Assembly (NCBI RefSeq): GCF_004801415.1
Contig: NZ_SSNX01000006.1
Span: 196,038-260,037, forward strand
DNA: 64,000 nucleotides
Source: Deinococcus sp. KSM4-11
Lineage (GTDB): Bacteria > Deinococcota > Deinococci > Deinococcales > Deinococcaceae
Reading direction: 5' to 3'
The position numbers and the translations under genes were made by a program. This document shows positions 56,390-64,000 of this stretch, piece after piece (positions within the stretch are counted from its first letter, which is position 1; every line of letters starts with the position of its first letter). The notes under the pieces are model-generated. The model ran no database searches and had not been told where the DNA came from. It saw only the letters and a list, made by a program, of their open reading frames with translations.

Positions 56390-56483
56390 CGGTGCACGGT
56401 ACGGGAATACGCCGGGGGCATCTGAATGAAATACCAAGAAGTGTATGGTGACCCGCCGAACAGTGGGATACCGTCAAGGGATC

Positions 56484-56711
56484 ATGAAGGATGCTGGAGA
56501 GCAGCGCGCCGAGGCGGTGGTTGAACCGCGCATGCCGGCACCCTGGAAGGTGGCCCCACGGCGGGGCACGCTGGGACGATCCCGCGTCATCTCGCGCCGG
56601 TCTGCGGAGGCCTTGTCTGCCCACACCTCCCGCCAAACCGCGCTCCGCGACCTGAGGGTCATGGCCCTGGTGCTGGCGTACGTGATCCTCGTGGTGCTGC
56701 TGCTCGGCTGA
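56484..56711 (+). CDS. Small basic protein with C-terminal membrane span
   Basis: 75 residues from ATG 56484 (AAGGG just upstream). Residues 1-50 are basic (PRRGTLGRSRVISRRSAEALS), then DLRVMALVLAYVILVVLLLG, a single membrane span at the very end. A tail-anchored topology is likely. No family recognised. Confidence 0.5.
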   Translation: MKDAGEQRAEAVVEPRMPAPWKVAPRRGTLGRSRVISRRSAEALSAHTSRQTALRDLRVMALVLAYVILVVLLLG

Positions 56712-56814
56712 ACGCCGCCAGCATCTGAACTAGAGGCGCCATGACGGTGGTTCTCCCCCGCAAGATGGAGGATTGATGATGCCGGTCATGGCTGGAGCCC
56801 TGCTACGGTGACCC

Positions 56815-57039
56815 ATGATGTGCCAGGTGTCGGAGGTTCTTCTGACCCACCTGCAGGCCCTGGAAACCCGTGGGTTCACGGTCGATATTGATGCCGCTGG
56901 CGCCTTGAGCATTCTCGGGCCGGATGGCCAGCACTTCGATGGGCAACCCATCGAGTCGCCCATCCCCCGGCAGTGGGCGGCGGTGCTGGACGCGGCCCGG
57001 TCGGCCGGCCTGACCCTGGACGACCTTGAACAGGACTGA
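56815..57039 (+). CDS. Small hypothetical protein
   Basis: 74 residues. VSEVLLTHLQALETRGFTVDIDAAGALSILGPDGQHFD and RQWAAVLDAARSAGLTLDDLEQ: balanced acidic composition, two helices and a beta hairpin, which looks like a real folded protein. No known domain. Starts at either of two adjacent ATGs. Confidence 0.5.
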   Translation: MMCQVSEVLLTHLQALETRGFTVDIDAAGALSILGPDGQHFDGQPIESPIPRQWAAVLDAARSAGLTLDDLEQD

Positions 57040-57353
57040 CACCCCACGCCGTCAGATCGTGGAGTGAACCTGGCCGGTCGCGTCGAACAGGCGACCAGTT
57101 CCGGCCCTGCTCTCCTGTTGCTGTCGACGTGCCAAGGGCGCCTGCTGGAGGACAGATGGCGCTGCGGGTACTCAACACCGACCACGGCGCGAACCTGCAG
57201 GTGGTGTGGCGCTACGTCCACCTGGATGCCCCACCCTGTACTGCCTTTGGGGGTGGACGGTCTTCGCAGTGGCCGTCCGGGTACAAGGCCAGTTCCTGCC
57301 GGAGCCAAGCCTTGACCCGCTCGATTGAGTGTGGACTCCGGCCTGGGCTGAGG
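57040..57353. other. Intergenic region, no gene recognised
   Basis: A minus-strand frame at 57212-57397 includes SIERVKAWLRQELALYPDG, which has protein-like character but breaks off quickly; possibly a gene remnant. Nothing firm. Confidence 0.35.
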
Positions 57354-57602
57354 TCAGTGATTGAGCACCAGGAAGGTAAAAACGCCCGCTGCGACACCAG
57401 CAGCCATCCGCGTCAGTGGCCCCCAGCCCTGACGCTCGGCCTGCAGCATCACCACCACGACCATGGCGGTACCCAGGAGCACCGCCAGAACGCTCTCGGC
57501 CCTGGCGATCAGGACGCCGAGCAGCACGAGATTGACGACGATACCGAGGGTGGCGTTCAGGCGCGTGGTGCGGAGGGGAGCAACGTAATGGGGCTGGCGC
57601 AC
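57354..57602 (-). CDS. Small membrane protein
   Basis: 82 residues from GTG 57602 (open to 57638). Three membrane spans: LGIVVNLVLLGVLIARAE, VLAVLLGTAMVVVVMLQAE and MAAGVAAGVFTFLVLNH, with short polar loops. No family recognised. The hydrophobic pattern is unlikely by chance. Confidence 0.55.
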   Translation of the reverse strand: MRQPHYVAPLRTTRLNATLGIVVNLVLLGVLIARAESVLAVLLGTAMVVVVMLQAERQGWGPLTRMAAGVAAGVFTFLVLNH

Positions 57603-57774
57603 GTCCCAGGTATGGCACAGACGGCCCCTGGGTTCCACAGGACATCATGTCGGCTGCAGAAGCGACTTCCCGGACGACAACATCGTTTGACTGCGGCTGT
57701 TGTCAGAGAAAGCGTGCAGTACACGAAGGCCAATCCAGCCTCCGGCCACCCTATCGAGCCCTGAGCCTAGATCC

Positions 57775-57810
57775 GGGCACACCAGTGTTCCTTCTGCCAC
57801 TGGTGTGCCC
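57775..57810. repeat. Perfect 13-base inverted repeat
   Basis: GGGCACACCAGTG (57775-57787) and CACTGGTGTGCCC (57798-57810) with a 10-base loop in an intergenic stretch (57603-57985), no T run on either side. Hairpin in RNA, or a protein-binding site. The rest of the stretch holds the DUF2726 gene's promoter region but no gene. Confidence 0.8.
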
Positions 57811-57985
57811 ACAGCATCGTGGCGACCGGCACAGGACTCCGGTATAGACCACAGCTGACCGTACTACTAGCTCCCCAGCGTGCCCCCCACTGGCTGACTT
57901 GTGCCCTGGCCTGTTCATGCTGTAACGCCCTGCACCCACTGGGGCTATCCGAGGTTTAACGCCCATTAGCGGCGATGGTGGAGGT

Positions 57986-58627
57986 ATGACCCTGCCCACC
58001 ACCCTGATCCTGCTCACCATTCTCGTGTGCGGCTTCGTGGCCAGTTGGCGGCGCATGAAACGCAGTCGGAGACGACCCGAACTCGTCCCCCCACTCCTCG
58101 GGCCGACAGTCCGGATCCGACCACGTCCACATCACGCCCAGCCCCGTACACAATCCGTGCAGCCCAAGCCGCCTGCGTCACTGAACTCATGGGCTCCACG
58201 TCGGAGTCCGGCTGACCTGAGCGGCATGTCCGAGCACATCCCCGTGCGCAGCCGTCGGCACTTCCTGTCGGGCAATGAGCAGAGGTTCCTGGTCAGCCTG
58301 GAGGCGGCGCTGGGGCGAGAGTACCGGGTGTTCCGCAACGTCCGGCTGGACGACCTGTTCGTGACCACCACGCACAGCCCGCGTCAGGAGAAGGCCACGA
58401 CTGCCCGGCTGCGCGAACGGCAGGTGGATTACGTGGTCGTGGCGCTCCCGGAACTCCAGCCGGTGCTGGCCATTGAATTCGAGGACACCGCCGGCGATCC
58501 CGTGACCGCCGCGGCCTGCGCCGGCGCTGGCCTGCTCCTGGCCCGGGTGAGGGCCGAGAAGATCTGGACGCCCGAAGGCATCCGGGCCTACCTGCAGCCG
58601 GGCCCTTCAGAGCGCATGTCGTTGTGA
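57986..58627 (+). CDS. DUF2726 domain protein with N-terminal membrane anchor
   Basis: 213 residues, GGAGG before ATG 57986. One membrane span at 4-21 (PTTLILLTILVCGFVASW), a basic proline-rich linker, then from about 90 FLSGNEQRFLVSLEAALGREYRVFRNVRLDDLF, RQVDYVVVALPELQPVLAIEFED and AGLLLARVRAEKIW, the DUF2726 core, which is related to restriction-endonuclease-like nuclease folds (D...ExE-type). Function unproven. Confidence 0.82.
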   Translation: MTLPTTLILLTILVCGFVASWRRMKRSRRRPELVPPLLGPTVRIRPRPHHAQPRTQSVQPKPPASLNSWAPRRSPADLSGMSEHIPVRSRRHFLSGNEQRFLVSLEAALGREYRVFRNVRLDDLFVTTTHSPRQEKATTARLRERQVDYVVVALPELQPVLAIEFEDTAGDPVTAAACAGAGLLLARVRAEKIWTPEGIRAYLQPGPSERMSL

Positions 58628-58990
58628 ATCACACACCTGATATGGAGCAATGCGTGAACCATGTCAGGCGTCCAGCCATGATCCAGGGGAACCATGCAGA
58701 TTGACCGCGGGTGACGTCCACGCTTGAGGTTCGCGAAGCCACTGCCAGCCTGGATCGGGCCACCGTCGTGACCCTGAAGACCACGCCACCCACCGGCTAT
58801 GCGCTTTGGTGGAACATCAGGGCGCATGTCCGCCTTCATTCATCTCTGGGTGGATCCGACGAAACAGGGCAGTGCCGGGTGGGCCTGATGACCCTCTCCT
58901 GGCTTCACTGCGAGCGGCAACTGGGAGCAGAATGGCCGAACCGACTTGGGGAATCGGGCCCGGCCCGTCAGCCACTCAGTGAGACTGTGG
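58628..58990. other. Intergenic region, no gene recognised
   Basis: The plus frame from 58711 starts in a protein-like way (LEVREATASLDRATVVTLK) but has no ribosome site and turns into the antisense of the next gene. Not called. Confidence 0.35.
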
Positions 58991-59215
58991 TCACGGCACC
59001 CGGTACAGGCCGGGTTCCTCCCGAGCCACCATCAGGTAGCCCAGGCTGGCCAGGTACCATGCCAGTTCGCGGATGGAGGCCACATCGTCACAGGCCACGC
59101 CGCCTGGCAGCCTCGACTGAATCTCAGTCTGCAAGTCGCAGTCACTCAACTCCGTCCCAGTGGGGAGTTCCAGTATGGCCTTCAGGGCCGTGTGTTCGAC
59201 AATTGGCGCGGCCAT
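58991..59215 (-). CDS. Small hypothetical protein
   Basis: 74 residues: VEHTALKAILELPTGTELSDCDLQTEIQSRLPGG, DDVASIRELAWYLASLGYLMVAREEPGLYRV. The second half looks like a winged helix; acidic overall. No known family and no clear ribosome site. Confidence 0.5.
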   Translation of the reverse strand: MAAPIVEHTALKAILELPTGTELSDCDLQTEIQSRLPGGVACDDVASIRELAWYLASLGYLMVAREEPGLYRVP

Positions 59216-59498
59216 CCGCCACTGTTATCGTCCACAACGGACGGGTTTGGGTGAAATGCAGGAAACTAAAGGCCGTAACAGGAGAACGTGAAGGCCCGCT
59301 GAACACTGACAGCGGGACATGGAGAATGTGCATGACCAACAAGTTGCCTGTGCCTGCTCAGCACCACGCCACGTGATACCAGGCAAGACTGGCCAGAACC
59401 TCTCTTTGCCACTCTGTTTGGTTCCTGTGGGCGCCTTGGCGCCTCGTACTGAGCGGAGACGGTTGTGTTGCCTTAACCGGCGTCACGGCAGGCTTAGG

Positions 59499-59531
59499 GC
59501 AGGGGTGGCCTGAGATTCAGGCCACCCCTGC
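59499..59531. repeat. 15-base perfect inverted repeat at the 3' end of the IS6 element
   Basis: GCAGGGGTGGCCTGA (59499-59513) and TCAGGCCACCCCTGC (59517-59531), 3-base loop, overlapping the natural end of the transposase frame. No T run; it may block read-through into or out of the element. Confidence 0.75.
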
Positions 59532-60232
59532 CGCGACCGTTGACCACGTCTGGAACGCTTGCTTCTGATTGCTTCGTCTGATGGAGGCGGGCACGCTGGT
59601 TCGGGTGTGATGGTGGAGATTCTCGATGCTGGCGTGCAGGCAAAGGAAGTCATGGGCTCGTTTCCGCCGCTTGAATCCCTGCTGTTGTCGTTCCTGACGC
59701 CGTATTGATCTGATCGGTGAGATTGCAGGGTCACATTGTTGCAGCGCGCCGTGGAGATCACCTGCTGGTGATCGACGTCCGCCAAGTTCCCCAGCTCTCG
59801 GATCGCCGGTCCATAACTCCGCAGCTGATCCGTGTGAATGACGCCTGGAACATCGTATTCACCCAGGCACAGGGTCAGGAAGGTTCTGGCCGCCGTGGCA
59901 TCCCGATGCCGCTGGAGCAGCACATCAAGCACACAGCCGTGCTCGTCCACGGCCCGTCAGAGCCAGTGTCGAATCCCGTCCACCGTCGTGCAGACCTTGT
60001 CCAGAGACCAGCGGGAACCCCGGTGGGGTTCCCGCTGCCGAAGGTCATATGCAAACAAGGGGCTGAACTTGATGCACCATTCGCGGAGCGTCTCATGGCC
60101 AACCTGACTGCCGCGCTGGTGCGACAATTCTTGAACGTCACGGTCGCTGATCGGGAAGCGGTGGTACATCCAGATCGCGTGCTGGATGACCGTCATTGCG
60201 AATCGGTGGCGATAGGGCTTGGCGTCCATCAC
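59517..60232 (-). pseudogene. IS6-family transposase, inactivated by nonsense and frameshift mutations
   Basis: Starts at ATG 60232 with YRHRFAMTVIQHAIWMYHRF, DRDVQELSHQRG and RGSRWSLDKVC. At RHWL the expected Trp codon is TGA (59957-59959), then the frame goes on: RAVDEHGCVLDVLLQRHRD, GVIHTDQLRSYGPAIREL (catalytic Asp) and DHQQVISTARCNN. Near 59700 the frame shifts: RRQERQQQGFKRRKRAHDF, SIENLHHHTRTSVPASIRRS are in another frame, ending at TGA 59517-59519. DDE parts are recognisable, but the enzyme is dead. Confidence 0.85.
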
Positions 60233-60407
60233 GGCGGGTCAGCCTCCCCTGAGCTGGTTAAGGCAAAACAACCTTTCACCACGACCACGGGTAAGCGGCT
60301 CAGATTCGCGCCCCGCACGGAGATCTAGGAGCGTCTGCTCTGTCAACACTGAAGGTGGTCGATCCTGCCCCAGGTCGATCCTGCCCCAGGTCGCTCCAGC
60401 ACGACCT

Positions 60408-61223
60408 TCAGGCCCGCTGTTCCCCGGCCAAGGTGCCCGGCCACTGCAACTGACACCATGCCTTCCAGGATTGCCCCGCCGCCTGTCCACCGGTCGGCAG
60501 GGCCGCGCCACCCCGCCACGCCCGGAAGAGCGGCAGGGGGATCGGCACGCTCCACACGACCTTCCTGACCCCCCTGGTACGGTGGAACACCTGCGCCAGC
60601 TGCTCGAAAGTGAGGGCCTCCGGGCCATACAGATCCTCCACGCGCCCCGCCACGTCCCCCAGCGTGAGCTCCGCCAGCCGTTGGGCCACCACGTGGCTGT
60701 CCACTGGTTGCAGCGCCACGCCACTGGGCACCAGGGTCACCGGCCCGAGGGTCAGCATGCCCAGGATCAGCGCCACCAGCTCGTGGAACTGCGTGGCCCG
60801 GAGGATGGTGTGCGGGACGCCACTGTCCACCACCAGCTGCTCCACCGCGAGTTTGTCCCGGCAGTAGGCCGCGCCCGGCATCCGCTCCAGCGAGACGATG
60901 CTCATGTACACCAGGTGCGGCACCCGCGCGGCCCTGGCGGCCGTGACCACAGCCCGGCCCATTGCCAGATCGGCCCCGGCCTTCTGGGCGTTGGTGGCGA
61001 GGTGCACCACCACGTCGACGCCCTGAACGGCCCGCTCCAGGGCTGCCGGATCCGTGACGTCGCCCTGGAGCCATGTCAGCCCTGGCTGATCCGTCCCGCT
61101 CCGCCGGCTGAGGGCGCGCACCGTGGCGCCGGCCTCGAGGAGCAGTGGAATGAGCGCCTGTCCGAGCGTCCCGGCCGCGCCGGTGACGAGGACGGTGGTC
61201 GTGGAACTGTTCGGTCTGAACAT
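60408..61223 (-). CDS. NAD(P)H-binding protein of the atypical SDR/NmrA type
   Basis: 271 residues from ATG 61223 (GAGGAG six bases upstream; an ATG two codons earlier is too close). Dinucleotide motif VLVTGAAGTLGQALIPLLL, then LQGDVTDPAALERAV, VVVHLATNAQKAG, VYMSIVSLERMPGAAYCRDKLAVEQLV and TILRATQFHELVALIL. This matches NmrA-like/complex I-intermediate-type SDRs, acting as redox sensors or reductases. No partner genes nearby. Confidence 0.87.
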   Translation of the reverse strand: MFRPNSSTTTVLVTGAAGTLGQALIPLLLEAGATVRALSRRSGTDQPGLTWLQGDVTDPAALERAVQGVDVVVHLATNAQKAGADLAMGRAVVTAARAARVPHLVYMSIVSLERMPGAAYCRDKLAVEQLVVDSGVPHTILRATQFHELVALILGMLTLGPVTLVPSGVALQPVDSHVVAQRLAELTLGDVAGRVEDLYGPEALTFEQLAQVFHRTRGVRKVVWSVPIPLPLFRAWRGGAALPTGGQAAGQSWKAWCQLQWPGTLAGEQRA

Positions 61224-61350
61224 GGTCATCTCCTCAAGAAAGGGCGGTTCGGGACGACACACCGGGGCGAATGTGGCCGTGTGGGAGCCTCCGCGTGCTG
61301 TGGTCGTTGCGGTGGCCCCTTGATCTCCGGCCGGAATCCACGGGTATATG

Positions 61351-61833
61351 TCATGGGGCGGCCTGCGGGGTCAGCAGCAGGGGTTCGAGTCGCTCGAACC
61401 CGCCCAACCACCCACGGCGGTGGCTCTCCCGCAGCTCTGGGATCGGCAGGCCCTCGTGACGCAACACCATCCGGGTGCCGCCCCCACTGGGCTGCAGGGT
61501 CACGCTGACCAGCGACGCGTGCTCGCTCAGGCTGGTCAGCCAGGTGAACACCAGGCGGGTCGGACGCTGCACTTCCCGGTAGACCCCCGAGGCCGTCATC
61601 TGCTGCCCATTCGGCATCCGCATGGTCAGGTGGTAGTGGCCACCCACGTGCGTGTGGACGTCGAGGCGTTCCACGACCGCGTGTGGGAAGGGCAGCCACT
61701 GGGCCCACGCGTCCCCGACCCAGGCGTCGAACACCCGTTCCGGCGGGGCGGTGAAGTGCCGGGTGATCTCAAACGCGTCGTTTCCCAGGATCCCGCCGGC
61801 GATGCTGGGTTCAGGCGTCGTCTGGTGAGCCAT
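61351..61833 (-). CDS. SRPBCC/AHSA1-like domain protein
   Basis: 160 residues from ATG 61833 (AAGGAG upstream). FEITRHFTAPPERVFDAWVGDAWAQWL, HVGGHYHLTMRMPNG, ASGVYREVQRPTRLVFTW, SLVSVTLQPSGGGTRMVLRHEGLP and a C-terminal helix with GWLGGFERLEPLL are the Aha1-C/polyketide-cyclase-like fold. It follows an ArsR repressor with a 23-base overlap, a very common pair; function generally unknown. Confidence 0.9.
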   Translation of the reverse strand: MAHQTTPEPSIAGGILGNDAFEITRHFTAPPERVFDAWVGDAWAQWLPFPHAVVERLDVHTHVGGHYHLTMRMPNGQQMTASGVYREVQRPTRLVFTWLTSLSEHASLVSVTLQPSGGGTRMVLRHEGLPIPELRESHRRGWLGGFERLEPLLLTPQAAP

Positions 61834-62155
61834 CGCGGGCTGCTCCTTTTTGGTTGAGGTGCGCTTCGAGCCGGTCGAGCCCGTCGCTCCAGAAGCGCCG
61901 GTAGGTCTCAAGCCACTCGGTGGCCTCGACGAAGGCGGGGCCGTTGAGGCGGTGGACGCGGTACTTGCCGCGTTGTTCGGCCGTGATGAGGGCGGCCTGC
62001 TGGAGGACGCGCAGGTGCCGGGAGATGGCGGGGAGCGAGATGTCGAAGGGGGCGGCCAGTTCGCCGGCTGTGCGTTCCTGGTGGGCGAGGTTGGTGATGA
62101 TGGCGCGCCGGGTGGGGTCGGCGAGGGCGGCGAAGGTCTGATCGAGCTGGCTCAT
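61811..62155 (-). CDS. ArsR-family repressor
   Basis: 114 residues. ALADPTRRAIITNLAHQERTAGELAAPFDISLPAISRHLRVLQQAALITAEQRGKYRVHRL is a full winged HTH without the metal-binding Cys box, so not a metal sensor in the usual way. YRRFWSDGLDRLEAHL is the standard tail of the ArsR-SRPBCC pair. The start codon lies inside an inverted repeat and no Shine-Dalgarno exists, so the mRNA is nearly leaderless. Confidence 0.92.
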   Translation of the reverse strand: MSQLDQTFAALADPTRRAIITNLAHQERTAGELAAPFDISLPAISRHLRVLQQAALITAEQRGKYRVHRLNGPAFVEATEWLETYRRFWSDGLDRLEAHLNQKGAARDGSPDDA

Positions 62156-62193
62156 TTAACCAGTACGTTAAATGTTTGGCGATAGAGAGTCAA
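62153..62193 (-). promoter_or_regulatory. Promoter and operator overlapping the arsR-type start codon
   Basis: On the minus strand: TTGACT (62188-62193), 17-base spacer, TAACGT (62165-62170), start codon at 62155. The inverted repeat CATTTAAC (62153-62160) / GTTAAATG (62167-62174) covers the -10 box and the start codon. Binding would block both RNA polymerase and translation start. Confidence 0.75.
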
Positions 62194-62374
62194 GCAGAAG
62201 AGTCAGAGCGGGGTGACCCGAGTAACGGCCTGAAACGCCACAGCATGGCAAGTCGTCTATAGCACCCGTAAACACGGCCCTGGTCTGCACCAACCTGGAC
62301 ACGCCGTCGCCCAGGCACCCTGTCAGCACCAGCGGGCGAGGCACAGGTGACAGTTCTCGAGCCTCGAACAGGGG

Positions 62375-62890
62375 TTACTTGACGCGGGTCAAGGTGCAGG
62401 TGGTGTCGCCGGCCGTCGGGCCGCCTTCGAGGTACGACAAGATGCCGTCGGTCAAGGAGTCCACTGCCTTGTCCTCGCTCTTGGCGAAATCATCGGCGCT
62501 GGCAAAGCGGTACAGGCCGATCTCCGGGCGGTTGAGCGTGTCGACCGGGTTGCGGAGCAGGCACGTGAACGCGGTCTTCTTCCCGGCGTCGACGCGGGTT
62601 TGCCCCACCACCATGAACTCCGGCATGGCTCCGGCTGGGGCGTAGCCCACGTTGTCCTCGATGGACGCGGCGCCGTCCGCGTGCAGTGGAGACACGTACG
62701 TGACGATCTGCGAGCCATCCCGTCGTTTCGCGGCGCCGACGGTGACGGTGCTCACGGCGCCGCCACTCACGTCGACCGTCCATATCTGGCCCGGGGCGAC
62801 GACTGTCGGGGCGCCAGCGCCCGCCATGGACGGAGCGCACGACGCGAGAAGGGAACCGAGGAGCAGGGCAGACAGGATGGGTTTCTTCAT
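62375..62890 (-). CDS. Putative lipoprotein, paralogue A of a tandem family
   Basis: 171 residues, GAGG before ATG 62890. Lipobox SLLASC after a short hydrophobic signal. Mature part: APGQIWTVDVSGGAVSTVTVG, LHADGAASIEDNVGYAPAG, FMVVGQTRVDAGKKTAFTCLL, SADDFAKSEDKAVDSLTDGI and a C-terminal TTCTLTRVK. The two genes upstream encode relatives with the same blocks. Function unknown; anchored to an outer or cytoplasmic membrane and probably beta-rich. Confidence 0.8.
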   Translation of the reverse strand: MKKPILSALLLGSLLASCAPSMAGAGAPTVVAPGQIWTVDVSGGAVSTVTVGAAKRRDGSQIVTYVSPLHADGAASIEDNVGYAPAGAMPEFMVVGQTRVDAGKKTAFTCLLRNPVDTLNRPEIGLYRFASADDFAKSEDKAVDSLTDGILSYLEGGPTAGDTTCTLTRVK

Positions 62891-62922
62891 GGGAACCTCT
62901 GGAGGGCAACTGGAGATGGGGG

Positions 62923-63432
62923 CTACTTGAGACGGGTGAGGGTGCAGGGCACGCCGCCGTCCATGACGCCGGTAGCCGCGTACCGGGCCACGCCGGACGT
63001 CACCTGATCGGTGGCGGCGTCATCGTCCTTCGCGAACTCCGCCTCGCCCACCACCCGCGCCAGGCCCGCCTGCGCTGTTCCGGGCACACCAGACGGGAAC
63101 CGCACCGTGCACGACAGCGCGTGCGACGCCATTCCGTCCGACCAGATCTGCATGGCGGTGATGAACGCCGCCGGGTTCCCCGCGCCGCCCTCCGCGAAGG
63201 TGTCCACCGTGGCCGATGCGTCCGCCGCCGAGGCGAGGTGCAGGTACCCGGATACCCGTGGGTTTACGCTGCGCTGCGCGGATCCCACGGTGAGGGTGAC
63301 CGTGTCGTGGCCGTCGATGGCCACCGACCACACTTGGCCGGGCACCAGGATGAGGCCCGGTTCGCCGCCCAGGGTGGGCGCGCAGGACGCGAGCAGGGCG
63401 CTGAGGAGCGCACCACGGAGCAGAACCTTCAC
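62923..63432 (-). CDS. Putative lipoprotein, paralogue B of a tandem family
   Basis: 169 residues from GTG 63432, in a GTGA overlap with the stop of paralogue C. Lipobox ALLASC, then LVPGQVWSVAIDGHDTVTLTVG, LHLASAADASATVDTFAEGG, VGEAEFAKDDDAATDQVTSGV and PCTLTRLK. Same layout as its neighbours with about a third identity by eye. Coupled translation suggests equal amounts. Confidence 0.78.
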   Translation of the reverse strand: MKVLLRGALLSALLASCAPTLGGEPGLILVPGQVWSVAIDGHDTVTLTVGSAQRSVNPRVSGYLHLASAADASATVDTFAEGGAGNPAAFITAMQIWSDGMASHALSCTVRFPSGVPGTAQAGLARVVGEAEFAKDDDAATDQVTSGVARYAATGVMDGGVPCTLTRLK

Positions 63433-63932
63433 TTGATACGGGTGACGGTACAGGGGCTGACGGGGGCGAGGCTGCTGTCCAGGACGTACTCGAACATGCC
63501 GTCGGAGACGCTGGCCAGCACCGCGTCCTCCCCTTTCGCGTAGTCGGCGGGTGTCGCCTCGCGGTACAGGCCGGGCAGTGCAGCGTTCAGGGTGTCCGTG
63601 GGCGTCCGCACGATGCACCAGATCGCGGACTGTGCGGCGCCCTGCACGCGCGACTGGCCGACCATCATGAAGGCGGGCAGCTCGGTCTTCCGGGAGTACG
63701 CGAAGGTGTCTTTCACGCTGGCGGCACCGTCGGCGTGCAGGGCGCCGTTGTTGAAGACGGTGCCAGTGGATCCGGACGTGGTGGGCCCAGCGGTCAGGGT
63801 TGTGACGTGGTCGTTCACGGTGACAGTCCAGACCTGACCCTCGCGGATGGGGCTGGCGCTGATGCCGGTCATGGAGGGTGCGCAGGACGCCAGCAGGGCG
63901 GCGAGGATGGTCGGCAGCAGGATGCGGTTCAC
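63429..63932 (-). CDS. Putative lipoprotein, paralogue C of a tandem family
   Basis: 167 residues from GTG 63932 (GGAG five bases upstream; frame open to 63956). Lipobox ALLASC, IREGQVWTVTVNDHVTTLTAG, LHADGAASVKDTFAYSRK, FMMVGQSRVQGAAQSAIWCIV, TPADYAKGEDAVLASVSDGM and PCTVTRIK. First gene of the three in transcription order; the operon may begin outside the last bases of the window. Confidence 0.78.
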   Translation of the reverse strand: MNRILLPTILAALLASCAPSMTGISASPIREGQVWTVTVNDHVTTLTAGPTTSGSTGTVFNNGALHADGAASVKDTFAYSRKTELPAFMMVGQSRVQGAAQSAIWCIVRTPTDTLNAALPGLYREATPADYAKGEDAVLASVSDGMFEYVLDSSLAPVSPCTVTRIK

Positions 63933-64000
63933 GGGGACTCCAGAGGGTTGTGGCAAGTTGTTGGCTTCAAGACTGCAGAGAAGCGTCAGAAACGCAGGCG

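Larger units (their letters stand above)
59461..60273 (-). mobile_element. Decayed IS6-family insertion sequence (813 bp)
   Basis: Imperfect terminal inverted repeats: left GGTTGTGTTGCCTTAACCGG starts at 59461, right end (reverse complement) GGTTGTTTTGCCTTAACCAG starts at 60273. Length fits IS6/IS26 relatives. No target duplication is seen in the flanks, suggesting an old insertion or later rearrangement. Confidence 0.8.

Noticed and set aside
58711..59376. 221-codon plus-strand frame
   Set aside because: No ribosome site; the second half runs antisense to a better minus-strand candidate at 58991-59215.

Overview
The window is a GC-rich bacterial chromosome segment that looks like Deinococcus (inferred from the overall protein character, the frequent leaderless-type starts with TAnnnT -10 boxes, and the mix of sugar ABC transporters, small orphan proteins and IS630/IS6-type elements; a 16S or whole-genome match would be needed to prove it). 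No rRNA, tRNA or CRISPR array was seen.

Layout. 1-9.8 kb: ordinary chromosomal genes: the tail of a Rossmann oxidoreductase, a VOC dioxygenase-like protein and an esterase, a family B DNA polymerase with intact exonuclease and polymerase motifs, a proline-rich anchored protein, an alditol-oxidase-like flavoenzyme, a TetR/DUF1772 divergent pair with twin operators, and a C39-like peptidase. 10-13.3 kb: a molybdate locus (HTH-PBP regulator, modA, mop, small secreted protein, modB) with no modC next to it. 13.7-21.2 kb: LacI-controlled CUT1 sugar transporter, a glycogen-debranching-like glycosidase and the wreck of a GH3 beta-glucosidase. 21.6-25 kb: a three-part dehydrogenase (gamma subunit, GMC flavoprotein, cytochrome c). 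25.4-31.6 kb: a ribose-type ABC transporter with a TIM-barrel isomerase/epimerase, a PfkB kinase and a DeoR regulator.

31.8-52.7 kb holds the most remarkable content: a compact hybrid PKS-NRPS cluster. A Sfp-type phosphopantetheinyl transferase is followed by a complete IS630 element, then one fully reducing type I PKS module (KS-AT-DH-degenerate MT region-ER-KR-ACP), a Cy-A-Ox NRPS whose pocket residues predict cysteine, a second NRPS protein carrying the missing end of the A domain plus PCP and a reductive release domain, a 36-codon micro-ORF, a class III aminotransferase, a two-domain GNAT protein, a HemN-like radical SAM protein with an unusual CX7CX2C motif, a KAS III and a stand-alone ACP. 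Most joints are 4-base ATGA/GTGA overlaps, so the set is probably one translationally coupled unit. The inferred logic is: reduced acyl chain + cysteine -> 2-alkylthiazole thioester -> aldehyde -> amine, then N-acylation and/or C-methylation. The adenylation domain is split across two proteins exactly after the inserted oxidase domain, which I find the most unusual point.

53-64 kb: miscellaneous accessory genes (RibD-type reductase, alpha/beta hydrolase, small regulators, small membrane proteins, a DUF2726 protein), a decayed IS6-family element, a SDR-like NAD(P)H-binding protein, an ArsR/SRPBCC pair with an operator over the start codon, and three tandem paralogous lipoproteins at the right edge. 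Start codons were chosen from Shine-Dalgarno position and family length, and several differ from the longest possible reading frame.
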